In this document: positions 20,353 through 31,276 of the stretch, one piece after another
Layout of the letters: each line of letters starts with the position of its first letter
Numbering within the stretch: the stretch's first letter is position 1
From: Skeletonema tropicum
Lineage: Eukaryota; Bacillariophyta; Thalassiosirophyceae; Thalassiosirales; Thalassiosiraceae
NCBI GenBank assembly: GCA_037178625.1
Contig: CM074130.1
Span: forward strand, 868,001 to 932,000
Length of the DNA stretch: 64,000 nucleotides
Reading direction: 5' to 3'
The notes under the pieces: generated by a model
What the model saw: the letters and a program-made list of their open reading frames with translations, nothing else
Told to the model about the DNA's origin: nothing
Databases searched by the model: none
Program-made: the position numbers and the translations under genes

Positions 20353-22961
20353 TCACTTTTCGATTGGCAATGCTTTTTCATTTTCAGACGGTCTTGGCGG
20401 AGGTCCATATGAATAGGCTATAGCCTCGCCTCTTTCGCTCGACCCAGATGGTGCGCCTACAATAAAAGTCTCATCACTGATTGCAACAGAGGCACCGAAA
20501 CGGTCATTTTCGCTTTCCCCCACGATAGGATTTTGGTAGTTACCTTCAAATTCGGGAAGGTACCACTCGCCATCTTTATCCTTATTGAAAAGGTAGGCTG
20601 CTCCGTGTTCAACACCGTTATTACTAGGGATTGGATGAAAAGTGAAAGAGGTTTCGGGCGAATGAGAAGAGGTGGTAAAGGTAGATGTTGAATACATCAT
20701 TGTCAGAGTACTCACATACTATAGTTTCCGCTTCCAACAACAACTGCTTCATCTGTCATTGCGACCGAAAACCCAAACTCTGAAAAATCTGGTGGATTAT
20801 CTTGTGGATTGGCTGGTAGAGTTTGAACTTTGTCGTTGTAATCATCCAGAGTCAGGTCGTATACGAATGCCCTACCACCATTCTCAGTGTAAGGTGATCC
20901 TACGACGAGATTTTTCCCGGAAAAAGCAACACTGTATCCAAATTCACAGTCCTCATCGCAGTTTTTCGTTGCAGCGGCTGGTGCGGGAATCTCCTCTGGA
21001 CCCTCATTAAAATTTTTTACATCTCTCCAAAGAAAGACGGCTCCATTTCCGTTGTTATGATCGATTGCTCCAACTGCAAGCCAGTTGTCGTCATTTAATG
21101 CAACAGACCAACCAAAGTCGTCTACACGTTGAAAGTCTCCTACGGTTCGGAAAGGTTCATCTTGGGGGCTTGATTTCATGTCAAAAAGTTCAACAATTCC
21201 GATCTTAGTTCCCACTGCAACTATTCCATCGGAATTGATGGCAACAGATGTACCGAACTCAGCCTTAACCTCTTCATTGTACTTTATTTGGAGGGGAACT
21301 AAAGGGTTGTCTCTATCATATATCGAAATAGCTCCACTTTGGCTTTGTGAATAGGTGCCATCTATGTAGTCTTGATAACCTGGACACCCCATCACTATGT
21401 ATTGCTCTGACAAGGCTACAGAATGACCGCATCTGAAGCGGACTCCTGGTGGTGCAGGGGCCGGTACCGGTAGTTGCGATACGTATTTTTGTGCATTGCC
21501 CTCAAGCTATAAAAAGAGGAAAGTGAGTCGAATTGAGATCCATATATACTGGTTACGAATGAAGCACGAAAGTCTATGCCAACCATAAACAACTCACAGT
21601 TTCGAAAAGATAGACTGCCCCGAAGCCATCGTCAGCATTAGGAGCGCCAACCAATGCACTCCCTCCAGAGATAGCAACACTTCCACCATATTGTGAGCCA
21701 TCAACGGTACTAGGTAGGACGAGGTCAGTGGCAGTAATTTGTACACTGGGTTTCTTGGTCGGTGGAGGGGAAGGGGGTGTACTTGGTTGTCTGCTAATAC
21801 TTGGTTGAGTAGATGGTGATAGAGATACACTTGGTTGATTACTGGGAGCGCTGCTTGGTTAAGTAGATGTAGATGGTGATGAACTCGGCTCGGAAGAAGG
21901 GGATAGAGATACACTTGGTTGATTACTAGGAGCGCTGCTTGGTTGAGTAGATGTAGATGGTGGTGAACTCGGCTCGGAAGAAGGGGATAGAGATACACTT
22001 GGTTGATTACTAGGAGCGCTGCTTGGTTGAGTAGATGTAGCTGCTTGGTTGAGTAGATGTAGATGGTGATGAACTCGGCTCGGAAGAAGGGGATAGAGAT
22101 ACACTTGGTTGATTACTGGGAGCGCTGCTTGGTTGAGTAGATGTAGATGGTGATGAACTCGGCTCGGAAGGAAGGGATAGAGATACACTTGGTTGATTAC
22201 TGGGAGTGCTGCTTGGTTGTGTAGATGGTGATGAACTGAACTCGGCTCGGAAGAAGGGGATAGAGATACACTTGATTGATTACTGGGAGCGCTGCTTGGT
22301 GGTTTTGATTTTGAGCTTTTGCTTCTATTTTTCTTAGAAGCTTTTGAATTTGACGAGGCTGAGGATTCGAATATGAGAAACAGATAATAATTGATGCTAA
22401 TGCTAATTGCTGGATATAGAACTAGTACTCACAATTTTTCATGGCCTCTCCAACTTTATCAGTATCTTCAACTGCACCAAATAGAACTAGAACTGGTGCA
22501 TGCAAAGACTGTACCTCCTGGGTCTGGGTATCTTCACCAAATAGATATTCATGTTCCCTCGTTTCCCCATTTGCGTTCGGACGTTCACCTTCAACTCCAC
22601 CGAATAAAAGCGATGCAGATGCCGATGCCGATGCAGACGCAGGCAAAGTCTTTTCAACATTTGCATGCTCTTGCCCTTGTTCCTTGACTTTGATCCTTCT
22701 GTTCTTCTGCTTTTGCTTGTGACGTTTCAAACCTCGGGCAGGTTGTTTCACATTCACATCGTTCGCATCAGCAGGCCTACAGATTACTATAGAAGTAGAA
22801 GAGTACTAAGTAAAAATCAAAAGTTTGGTGAGCATGACGTGCTGACGACCATACATACCACGAGGCAAAAGTTGAATGTTGAATTTAATACGGATAACTG
22901 ATAATTACTCACTGTTTAGTGCCAGTGCCACAGACAGCAGTGCATTAATAACGACTTTCAT
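20353..22961 (-). CDS. secreted FG-GAP repeat protein with Ser/Pro repeats
   Basis: Five exons join to 742 codons: 22913-22961, 22433-22786, 21598-22358, 20716-21506 and 20353-20623, all GT-AG and phase-consistent. Residues 1-16 (MKVVINALLSVALALN) are a signal peptide, so the product enters the secretory route. Exon 2 holds a charged region and an Ala-Ser repeat. Exon 3 starts with tandem Ser/Pro repeats (PSSAPSNQPSVSLSPSSEPS), a style typical of diatom surface and wall-associated proteins. Exons 3-5 encode FG-GAP/integrin-alpha-like blades, seen as YGGSVAISGGSALVGAP, FGWSVALNDDNWLAVGA, FGYSVAFSGKNLVVGSP, FGFSVAMTDEAVVVGSG and FGASVAISDETFIVGAP, which fold into a beta-propeller. In the repeat a 5-base duplication (22233-22242) shifts the frame and a 22-base duplication (22019-22062) restores it. 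A later CAA to TAA change (21861-21859) puts a stop in the repeat, so this allele may be broken. Probable role: cell-surface or extracellular matrix contact. Confidence 0.75.
21835..22290. repeat. coding minisatellite, about 84-base units
   Basis: Units containing GGATAGAGATACACTTGGTT recur about six times, encoding the Ser/Pro repeat of the FG-GAP protein. Units differ by small in-frame and out-of-frame changes. Confidence 0.9.
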
Positions 22962-25450
22962 TTTTCGTTTTCGGATTCAGGATTCAGATTATGGCTGCTT
23001 GGGAACGGGAGAGAACTTGGCTCTAGCTGTAAGGTACAAGGTTGCTGAGACTGAGATGTGAATGAGAGTGATAGTGATAAGGTCAACAAGGAAATCAATT
23101 TCAATTTGCTTCTGCATCTCATCTGCTTGAGCTGAGACTGAGAGAGCTTGATAATCATAAAGAGGCAGCCGTCACCATCACATACACTTATGTTCCTCTA
23201 GTCTCTAGTGCTGCCCCGTGTATATTTGTGTTGCATCCACTGAAATTTCGACACAAGATGACTCTCCAACGTCGAAGTCGAATTCAATACCAGCCATGTC
23301 ACGATGAGCCGAACCGGCTCAAAATCTAGGTGGAGAATCACAGTATTGGAATGAACAATGAATATAGATCAATCAGCCTTACAATATGCACTCTTTATGG
23401 GTAATTGGCGTCGGATGATGGCTTGGTTTGGTGGATCTAATGAAGTGGGGTCGTGATAATCAATTATATCATGCAAAATTGTGAGACATCAGCTCAGCTT
23501 AGAAAGCTCTTCATGGCATAATATGGATGCTGAGTGGCGTACCATAACCCAAACAACAGCACCAATCGATGATATTGATCATGTTGGATGTTACAGTCGA
23601 TCAGTGTCCGATACAATCGACGATAACCGCTCAATCATCTCGCTCTACTGTTAGGGCGGCATATAATTATACAACAAAATCACTGCGCCTTTTTTCGTTT
23701 TATGAAAGTGGAGGTCATTCACAGCATTTAAATATAAACAACACCTTCCAATATACTATGTCTAGAGCAGGTCATCTTTATATGCTATATTTAACAGAAC
23801 ATGATATGATATGTGTAATCTAAGCCTACCACAGAACATGATTCTCGACTCAACGCATGGAGCCGTACGATGCCAATGCAGGATAATAAGATGGCTGCAA
23901 ACCCCATTCAACCATAAAACACCCTTCTATTGGTCACTATCATCGATGTTGCGCAGCAGTTGGGGTTAAATGAGTCGTAAAGTGGACGCTATATGCCCAA
24001 AACGCTAAAAATCACCTATTTTGATGGCTCAAATTTCACCACACATGAGTATATATTAGAAAGAATCAGCAGTCCACAGCAATACCACGGTGCGCAAACG
24101 TTGCTACAATATATTTGAAACAATATCATGGTGTTTTGGGGTTTGCAAATGCTGATTTATTTTAGATATTGCAGAATATTATGCCAAAATTAAGTTGTCG
24201 ATGGTCGAGACGATCGGCACCGGTGACACAATATAACTCGGCCTCCTTTGACGAAACTCACCGAAAGAGTGGCCCGAATTCATCTCAATGGTTATTTAAA
24301 GGAATATATCCACTGTTTCGGTGCTTAACAGTTTGATACAGGTGGTGATATTGATTATTCACTATCTGGGCGGAAGTCGAGCGGCTCAAAATGTCTTATT
24401 TTTGATATGTGATCGGAAGAAAAACTTGTTGGAGCTGCTGATAAAAGCACAAAATGGCCAGCCATACCATATAGGATGATATGATGGTCTCTATTGTTGA
24501 TGGAATTATGTATACTGCTGTGTAGGAGGTCGATACTGTCAAGTCCGCCATGGTGGGCATGTTGACCTAAAAGAGTGGATGGTGTTTGGCGATATATACT
24601 GATTCCTATCGTTTCGCTAACCAGATGGCGCCATATTTGACCATATTTGACTCGACTAAGCTCCAAATCCATTCCCACGATGGCCAAAAGTGCCCCTACA
24701 TACGGAGGCTGATATCCACACAAGACAAAGATATAACACCACCAAACTTTGGGGATTTCTATTGGGGGTATAGACGAAGGTATTTGATCAATATTTGATG
24801 GAATATAATAGGTTTGAAATTTGAATATCAGGGGTGTGCACCCCCCTATTCAAATCCACAGCTGGGCCACAGCCACAGGATGCCATTACCAGCCACTCAA
24901 ACTCAACAATCAAACACAGAAGGCAGGGTAGCATGACCAACTGGACCCTGACCCTTTTCACCTTCACCTCACCATGTGCAACTCAACTACAACAACTAAG
25001 AACTCACCTTGACCTTGACTTGCTTTGTGCAAAGAATTATGAGACTATTTGATGATGAAAATGCTCCGATTGGAGCAAAACATGAAAAGCAAGACCCCAT
25101 TCCTCCGAATACAAAGCGCGAACCCTGAAAAAGCAAGCCTCCTGACAGTCCTGAATCTGAATACCACAAGGGTGAACTGTGCTGCGAACCATGTCAACTC
25201 CAACTCCAACTTCTGTCACAGGGAATGTGACTCTCACCAGTATTGCAATACCACTTTGATTTAGTGCATTTCTTCCCTCTATGATGTCGGAGGCCTGCTA
25301 ATACAAGAAATAATGAGCACCTTGCTTCTCTACCAGATCATGAAATGAGCACACAAATATCAGAAACTAAGACCCAATTCCCTAGAGCTGCGAACACTGC
25401 TTCGAACCACGTCAACTTGAATATTTCTTGTAATATGTAAAACAAGGTCG
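22962..25450. other. gene-poor intergenic region
   Basis: About 2.5 kb of mixed sequence with only short ORFs. The segment 23038-23185 recurs at 25827-25975 (both contain AGGTCAACAAGGAAATCAAT). No RNA gene or mobile-element terminus was recognised in 23.2-25.4 kb. Confidence 0.5.
23038..23185. repeat. direct repeat also present at 25827-25975
   Basis: About 150 bases shared in the same orientation, from GTTGCTGAGACTGAGATG to CATCACCATCACATA, with several small indels. The first copy lies just upstream of the FG-GAP gene start, so promoter-proximal sequence was duplicated. Confidence 0.75.
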
Positions 25451-25497
25451 AAAAAAGATACAACCTAATACTCATAGGATTTCATGGTTTCCCCGCG

Positions 25498-25812
25498 ATG
25501 TCTAGTCTAAGCGTCCTCAATGGCACGATCCAATCGGCTGAAGAGTTTCGAGACAACTTACGTCTCCGGTACAACCTGAAGCCGATGGATATGTCAGACC
25601 TATGCGATGGATGTGGTGCAAAAATGACGATGGAACATGCTCTCCAATGCAAGGTGGGCGGTCTCGTCCATTGCCGCCACAATGATGTTACGAGGGAATT
25701 TGGCTCCTTGTGCAAGCAAGCCTTTACTCCCGGTGACGTTGAGTACGAACCCTTTATCTACACTAGTACTCAACGCACTAGCTGCAGAGGCTGCTGCCGC
25801 AGCAAATGCTGA
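25498..25812 (+). pseudogene. fragment of a non-LTR retroelement polyprotein (zinc-binding tail)
   Basis: 104 codons include TIQSAEEFRDNLRLRYNLKP followed by CDGCGAKMTMEHALQCKVGG, then HRHN-like HCRHNDVTREFGSLCKQAF. This arrangement (AEEFRDNLRLRxxL, CDGCGxxxxxEHALxCKxGG, RHNxVR) is the region after the reverse transcriptase in many protist and algal retroelement polyproteins. No reverse transcriptase motif (FADD or similar) precedes it within 2 kb, so it is a relic. The ATG is probably incidental. Confidence 0.6.
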
Positions 25813-25826
25813 AAATACCACTTAAA

Positions 25827-25975
25827 AGGTTGCTGAGACTGAGATGGAGATAAGATTGAGAAGGTCAACAAGGAAATCAATTTCAATTTGCTTCTGCTTC
25901 TGCTTCTGCAACTGCTTGAGCTTGAGCTGAGAGAGCTTGATAATCATGAAGAGGCAGCCATCACCATCACATAAT
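25827..25975. repeat. second copy of the 23038-23185 repeat
   Basis: Same orientation as the first copy; it begins GTTGCTGAGACTGAGATGG. It lies just before the segmental duplication at 26286. Confidence 0.75.
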
Positions 25976-26285
25976 CATAATGCGTCAATGATTACGATGA
26001 CAAAGCAGCAGTTGCAACTATTCACAACCACAGCCACAGCAGCAGCCCAGCACTCAGCATAGCACCAGCATATCAGCCCCGCACCTATCTATCTACAACA
26101 CATAACTCACCTGTCACCTGCTTCGTGTCCCTTCCAATTCCAACTAAGTAAAAGTAATTGGAATTGGATTGGATAAGATTGATATACTTATCAATTGACG
26201 TTGATAACAAAGGTATTATTATGATTAGATTGACTGTGCCTGTACCTGTACGTTCAAGGTGCAACAGAGCGGAGGATGCATGCAT

Positions 26286-28042
26286 GCTGCTTCAGCAGCT
26301 TGAGCATGAGCTTCTCACTCGCGACTTTGGAAATCTCCTCAGAACATTGCATGCAGTATTCTTTCTATTCTGGGCGGGCTTCTCGGGATTGGTGACATTT
26401 TCAACTAATTCCTACCGTAAGTAGCTTCTACGAACTAACTCTTGACTTTGAACAACTTCTTTCCCCTCAAGATTGCATGACCAGACTTCAGTATCTTTGC
26501 AGAGCTGTTTCAAGTAAGTTTCAAGACAAGTGCATTGAATCACGTGCTTTGTACCATAACTGCAATGTAGGCAACACAGGTGAGGCAACATATCGACACA
26601 TATGCATGCCGATAATGAGGCAAGATAAGAGAGCATCTTGTTTGACGCAGTCGACTGCAAGATGGAGATGGAGATGCAATTTCCTATTGTTCGCTCTCGT
26701 TCTCGTCTCATAAATTCAAATCAAAACAACAGAAAACATTCATCACAACCAAACGAAATTCAAAGAACAGCATGTTTGGCAAGAACCTTCTACCCCTAGC
26801 AGCTCTATGTGCAATCGCACACCTGGCTGCTCTATGCGCCGTTGTACCCCTGGCAACCTTATTCGTCATCATCGTCGATAAATCTGCCAAGTATCTACAC
26901 CAATCAATAGCATACTCATACCAGAGCAAGCAAGACAAGAAATAGAAGAAAAGAATGCAACCATGAGTTTAGATCCGCACAACTTTTTCCCAACACAGAT
27001 GGAGCATATTGTTGATGCGGCAAATGCACTTTATCTCAATGCTACTGACAACGACGATCACACGTATCCAGTGATCGATATCTCGCCATGAATGCACAAA
27101 TAGGAGGAATGAGTGGGCTGTCTAGCAGCGTCATTGGCGCTATTGCTGCTTTACGCATTGTCGACGTTGCTGTTGTCTGCTTCTTGTAATGAGACGACGT
27201 CGTGTGTGTGTGGCTCCAATGAGGAAGAAACATCTGCTCTCTAGAGGCATACTGCTCGTACATAGCTTGAGTCAATTCGAGGGATTTATTAGGAAGACAT
27301 TGTAATGACAAAGAAATTCTATTTAGATTAGACGTGAAAAATTAATCTTTTCCCTCCATCTAGAGCTAATCACAAACAGTGCTCATAGCATTACCCTCTT
27401 CCCGCTGCTTGAACCCCTTGATGACCTCGGGCCCCTCACATCCCTCTTCGATGGTGACAATTGTGCAATCACATCATCAATCTTTGGTGCTTTCTGAACG
27501 GCATTCTTTCTTTGGGTAACATATTTGGCACTGCGCGTGTCCTGTCTCGTGGGTTTGAATGTTCCACTCTGGGACGAACTAGTAGAGCTGAATTCGTATT
27601 GTGGCATTGACGGATTACTGCTCTTTCTTGGTGACTTGTATTGTGGACCCCCGGTGAAGTCTTGTCCTGATCCCGATGAGAAGAATTCGTCTGTAGAGTT
27701 GAATTGATGCACCGGTGAATTTCCATTGGATCGTTGTGGAGAAGCATACTTAGCGCCAGACTGCCCCGAAAGTGACGAACTTTGGTCTTCGAAATTAACT
27801 TGATCCTCAAAGAATTGTGTCATGGAGATGTTACCATTTCGTCGTACCGATGAAGAATCTTTGCCACTCTGCGAATTATCCTGTCTAGGAAGTGGTGGAG
27901 GTGGTGGAGGAGGAGGCGGCGGTGACCTTGGTACCTTTTGTACATGCATTGAAGGATAGACCTGGGCATCGCGTTGGGGCGGAAATGAGGCATTGCCATT
28001 CCTCCTATCGAATGATGCGTCAAAGAGAGAGCGCACCTCATC
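26286..28042. repeat. segmental duplication, copy 2 (contains the complete LRR 3' end)
   Basis: Matches 17262-19002. Beyond 28042 the LRR coding region continues here but not in copy 1, so this is the ancestral arrangement at that end. Confidence 0.85.
26772..27091 (+). pseudogene. broken copy of the small membrane-protein gene
   Basis: The first about 50 residues equal those of the 105-residue protein at 17730-18047, then a small insertion (TCATACCAGAGCAAG against TCATCACAGCAAG) shifts the frame and a TAG ends the reading after 57 codons at 26943-26945. The remainder, from the Met-Ser-Leu segment to the DISP end at 27091, is still recognisable in another frame. Confidence 0.7.
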
Positions 28043-30547
28043 TCGCTTCGGGGACGCCCTGCCAGATCGCATTTCATCTCGCCTTGGGGATGTCCTGCCA
28101 GTATTATCTCCCCGATCCCGATCTGCCGTTGGAGACAAAGGTGTTGACTTGGTGGACTTCTTGGGAGTTCGAGATGGTTGTTTCCCTCGCCTCCTTCGAT
28201 CATCACTTTGATGCTTGTTACTACTACCTCCCCCCCTCCGTCTATTATTCACTTTTACAACCTCATCCTCATCCTCGTCTTCTTCGTCGTCGTCATCATC
28301 CCCGCCATTGCCAAGATTGGCAAGAGCATCCACCACATCAAAAATCTGCTGCCCCGTACTAACACTTACAAACGTCTTCAAAAATGAATTATTATACCGC
28401 AACGCAGCCTCCAGCGCATCCAACGAAGACTCCGAAAAGGAACACCCCGTCACGTTCAACTTCAAAATTTTCGAGTTGGCCTTTAACAAATCCTTGATAT
28501 TCATCGCCCCCCTATCCCCGACATGTTTATTCTTCGACACATCTAAATTGGTCAACGGATCATACCCCCGTAATCCAACGGTAAGTTCCTTCATGGACCC
28601 ATTATCCAAAGAACAATTCGATAATACCAATCGACTAATTTGATTCTGACGATTGACACTCTTGGACAATAAGGCGATACTCCGTCCATCCAATCTATTT
28701 TGGGATAAATCCAACAATTTCAACTCCTTGGCATATTCCACATTTTTGAGGAGGTAGTGGAGACATTCCTCTGTGGGGAAATGAACATCGACGAGTGATA
28801 GGGATGTCAAATGCATTAATGGTATTGCTGATGCAATAATCTCGACATTGTACGAAGATGATGACGACTGCTGCGACTGCGTGTGAGCATCACCTCCCCC
28901 ACTCTCGACAAGACCATTATTCCCCAAATCACACGATTGAAAAATAACATTCCTTATCGACTGAGAATGCTGCATCCCCAAAAATAAAATAGCCAACCCC
29001 GATCCAATAAACTGACATTGAATCATGGCAATATTCTTGAGGTGTTGTTTCCGTGCACACAATTGGGAGAGGTGGTGAGCAATATCATGAGATATTTCCG
29101 TCTCTTCAATTTCAATAGATTCAATGGTGGTATTTTCTTTGATGCCGGAGAGTATTGTGGTGAGGACGTGGTGTTTGCGTGCCCGGCCTTCCTTGCACCC
29201 CAATCGTTTGCAGGAGAGACGAATGGTGGATATGGAAGTGTTTCTTTGGAATAGTTGGGCCATTTCTTCGGCGGTATCTCTGTCCATGGAGGTGGTATCG
29301 AGGACTACTTCTCGAAGGGATACTTCGTTATGTTCCATTTCTACCATTAGACTGTTGAAACTGTCTCCGGAACGTGCTGTTCCAACAGATGAATCATCAT
29401 CATCATCGTCATCATCCTCCTCATCATCTTCTGCCTCGGTGAAATCACCTTCAGTAGCAGTAGTTTCTTCCTCCTCCGCCTCTGTCTCCTCCTCATCATA
29501 CGCATTGACAGATGTAGAATAATCATCCGTCTCATAGGCATCATCATCATCAACACGAAGATCATCATCGACATGACTTCTTCGTCTCAATGATGATGAT
29601 GATGGTGTAGTGGGTAGTTTCATACTTCTGTAGACAATCTCTTCCCCATGCTCTGTTGTATACTGTTCAGTAATGATATCAACTTCTTCTTCCTCCTCTT
29701 CCTCGGTGATGGGGTGATGATGATCCTCATGATGGTCCTCGCGAGTGTCGGCGGCAGCAGCAACAGGGGGGGGAGGATGAGGATGCTTCACCACCTCCTT
29801 TTCCTGTGCAAAATAATTCTTGGTAGCAGTGGCAATAAATTCATTTCGATCGATGATTCCACCTGCTGATACTACAAAATTATTATTCTCCGTGGCCACA
29901 ACAAAATTATTATCCTCCTCAAACTCCTCCTCCTCCACCCCGTGCTCCACCCTCGCCACCTCTTCCTCTTCCATCGGATGTTCCTCTTCCACCACCACGG
30001 CCTCCTCCACCTGATGATTTTCAGGCGACTCCGACTCCTCCAACTCCAACGAAGCATCGGCAGCAGCAGCAGCATTAAAACTATTCAACAATCCAGTAAA
30101 AGTTGAGGTAGAACTATCCGTCATGACAATTTGATGATCAATATCGAAAATATCGTGATCATCATCATCATCGCAATCAGTGTTGCTCATCATGGATTGG
30201 AGATCACGTGGAAAAAAGTCGAGCGATGTGGTGGTGGTGTTAGTGGCATTATTATATTGCTGCTCTGGATGTTGTTGTGGTTGTTGTGGTTGTGGTTGTT
30301 GTTGCACGGCGGATGTTGGTGATGGTGTGCTTTGTTGTCTTCGGCGGTTGGCAAGGGAAGTAAAGGAATCATCCGATGTGGCCGTGTGAATATTAACATT
30401 AACATTCGTGTGATGATTCTTTTGATGGTCGGAGGAGGAGGAGGATGACTTTTGTTGCATCTGCTTCCGTGCTTCGATTTGAGCCATGACACTCAGGCTT
30501 TGGCCTGGTAAGGGGAAAGATGACGTTCTTCTGTTCTTGGCGACCAT
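27383..30547 (-). CDS. leucine-rich-repeat protein with disordered flanks
   Basis: 1054 residues in one exon, ATG at 30547. Residues 1-400 are low complexity, with poly-Ser, Gln/Pro, Asn and very acidic runs. About 410-725 form leucine-rich repeats of the ribonuclease-inhibitor type: LREVVLDTTSMDRDTAEEMA, LKLLDLSQNRLDGRSIALLS, ISRLVLSNCSLDNGSMKELT, LTNLDVSKNKHVGDRGAMNI and LKLNVTGCSFSESSLDALEA. An acidic run near 750-760 is followed by a basic Ser/Arg region with TSPRRDEMRSGRASPKRDE, a proline tract near 873-884 and a basic tail. LRRs bind proteins; the tail looks suited to SH3/WW-type or nucleic-acid contacts. No membrane span or signal peptide is seen. The last quarter was copied into 18346-18998. 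Confidence 0.85.
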   Translation of the reverse strand: MVAKNRRTSSFPLPGQSLSVMAQIEARKQMQQKSSSSSSDHQKNHHTNVNVNIHTATSDDSFTSLANRRRQQSTPSPTSAVQQQPQPQQPQQHPEQQYNNATNTTTTSLDFFPRDLQSMMSNTDCDDDDDHDIFDIDHQIVMTDSSTSTFTGLLNSFNAAAAADASLELEESESPENHQVEEAVVVEEEHPMEEEEVARVEHGVEEEEFEEDNNFVVATENNNFVVSAGGIIDRNEFIATATKNYFAQEKEVVKHPHPPPPVAAAADTREDHHEDHHHPITEEEEEEEVDIITEQYTTEHGEEIVYRSMKLPTTPSSSSLRRRSHVDDDLRVDDDDAYETDDYSTSVNAYDEEETEAEEEETTATEGDFTEAEDDEEDDDDDDDDSSVGTARSGDSFNSLMVEMEHNEVSLREVVLDTTSMDRDTAEEMAQLFQRNTSISTIRLSCKRLGCKEGRARKHHVLTTILSGIKENTTIESIEIEETEISHDIAHHLSQLCARKQHLKNIAMIQCQFIGSGLAILFLGMQHSQSIRNVIFQSCDLGNNGLVESGGGDAHTQSQQSSSSSYNVEIIASAIPLMHLTSLSLVDVHFPTEECLHYLLKNVEYAKELKLLDLSQNRLDGRSIALLSKSVNRQNQISRLVLSNCSLDNGSMKELTVGLRGYDPLTNLDVSKNKHVGDRGAMNIKDLLKANSKILKLNVTGCSFSESSLDALEAALRYNNSFLKTFVSVSTGQQIFDVVDALANLGNGGDDDDDEEDEDEDEVVKVNNRRRGGGSSNKHQSDDRRRRGKQPSRTPKKSTKSTPLSPTADRDRGDNTGRTSPRRDEMRSGRASPKRDEVRSLFDASFDRRNGNASFPPQRDAQVYPSMHVQKVPRSPPPPPPPPPPLPRQDNSQSGKDSSSVRRNGNISMTQFFEDQVNFEDQSSSLSGQSGAKYASPQRSNGNSPVHQFNSTDEFFSSGSGQDFTGGPQYKSPRKSSNPSMPQYEFSSTSSSQSGTFKPTRQDTRSAKYVTQRKNAVQKAPKIDDVIAQLSPSKRDVRGPRSSRGSSSGKRVML

Positions 30548-31276
30548 ATTATTTCAAATAATGATGTTAGAGGAGTGTTTTGCTGTGGTGTCAATGGCTG
30601 TTCTGAATTACATACAGCGGAAGTTATGTTCATGCTCTTGTGTGTGTAGGAAGTAGTGTACAGTGGGTTGCCAGGAACATGATCCGAACGCCATGCTCAA
30701 CGCCTCTCAACGCATTGACCGGGTCATCGCCTTCATTGATCTTGCTTCGTTTATTTTATTCGTGCACTTTGCATCGGTTCCAGCATGCTTTCCTGTCTTC
30801 ATTCAACGCCACCACCGGTACTGACTTTTTATTTAAATCAAGTGAATCAAGTGATGGTCGTAAATGAGAAAAGAAGCTATGTTTTCTCGCTTGTGAGAAA
30901 ATGTTCAGATCATTTTTTGTCATCGGAACTCGGAACGGGGCATGCCAATGTACTTATTCGTGTATCGTCATCATGGGCATGGGCATCCATGCGCTGTCCT
31001 TTAGGGCACAGGGACGGAGACGGCCATTGTTATCCACCATGGCGGAGGGAGGCGGTGCATGCAGTGAGATGACGACATTTTTGTTGTCTACATAAATACA
31101 TGGGCGGCAATCAAGTTGTTGTGCCCGCAGATCGATAGAGCGAGGTTGAAACACGGACAGGAGTTGAAATGTCAGAATTAATAAATATCGGTCAAAACAA
31201 TTCTTGCAGGAGCGTTCCAAGATCGTCATGATCTAATTTATATGGAGGTTCATAATGATATTGCCCTCACTACTAT
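30548..31276. other. intergenic region, nothing firm
   Basis: About 730 bases between the starts and ends of two minus-strand genes. Only short overlapping ORFs are seen. It should hold the promoter of the LRR gene and the 3' UTR of the kinase gene. Confidence 0.5.

Noticed and set aside
21594..21998. Hydrophobic minus-strand ORF in the FG-GAP repeat
   Set aside because: It is the alternative frame of the Ser/Pro repeat; the FG-GAP frame continues across this region.
25037..25264. Paired ORFs on both strands near 25.1 kb
   Set aside because: Both about 70 codons with no domain, no splice support and no similarity to neighbours.
29820..30014. Ser/Thr-rich plus-strand ORFs across the LRR gene
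   Set aside because: Antisense of acidic codon repeats; no independent support.
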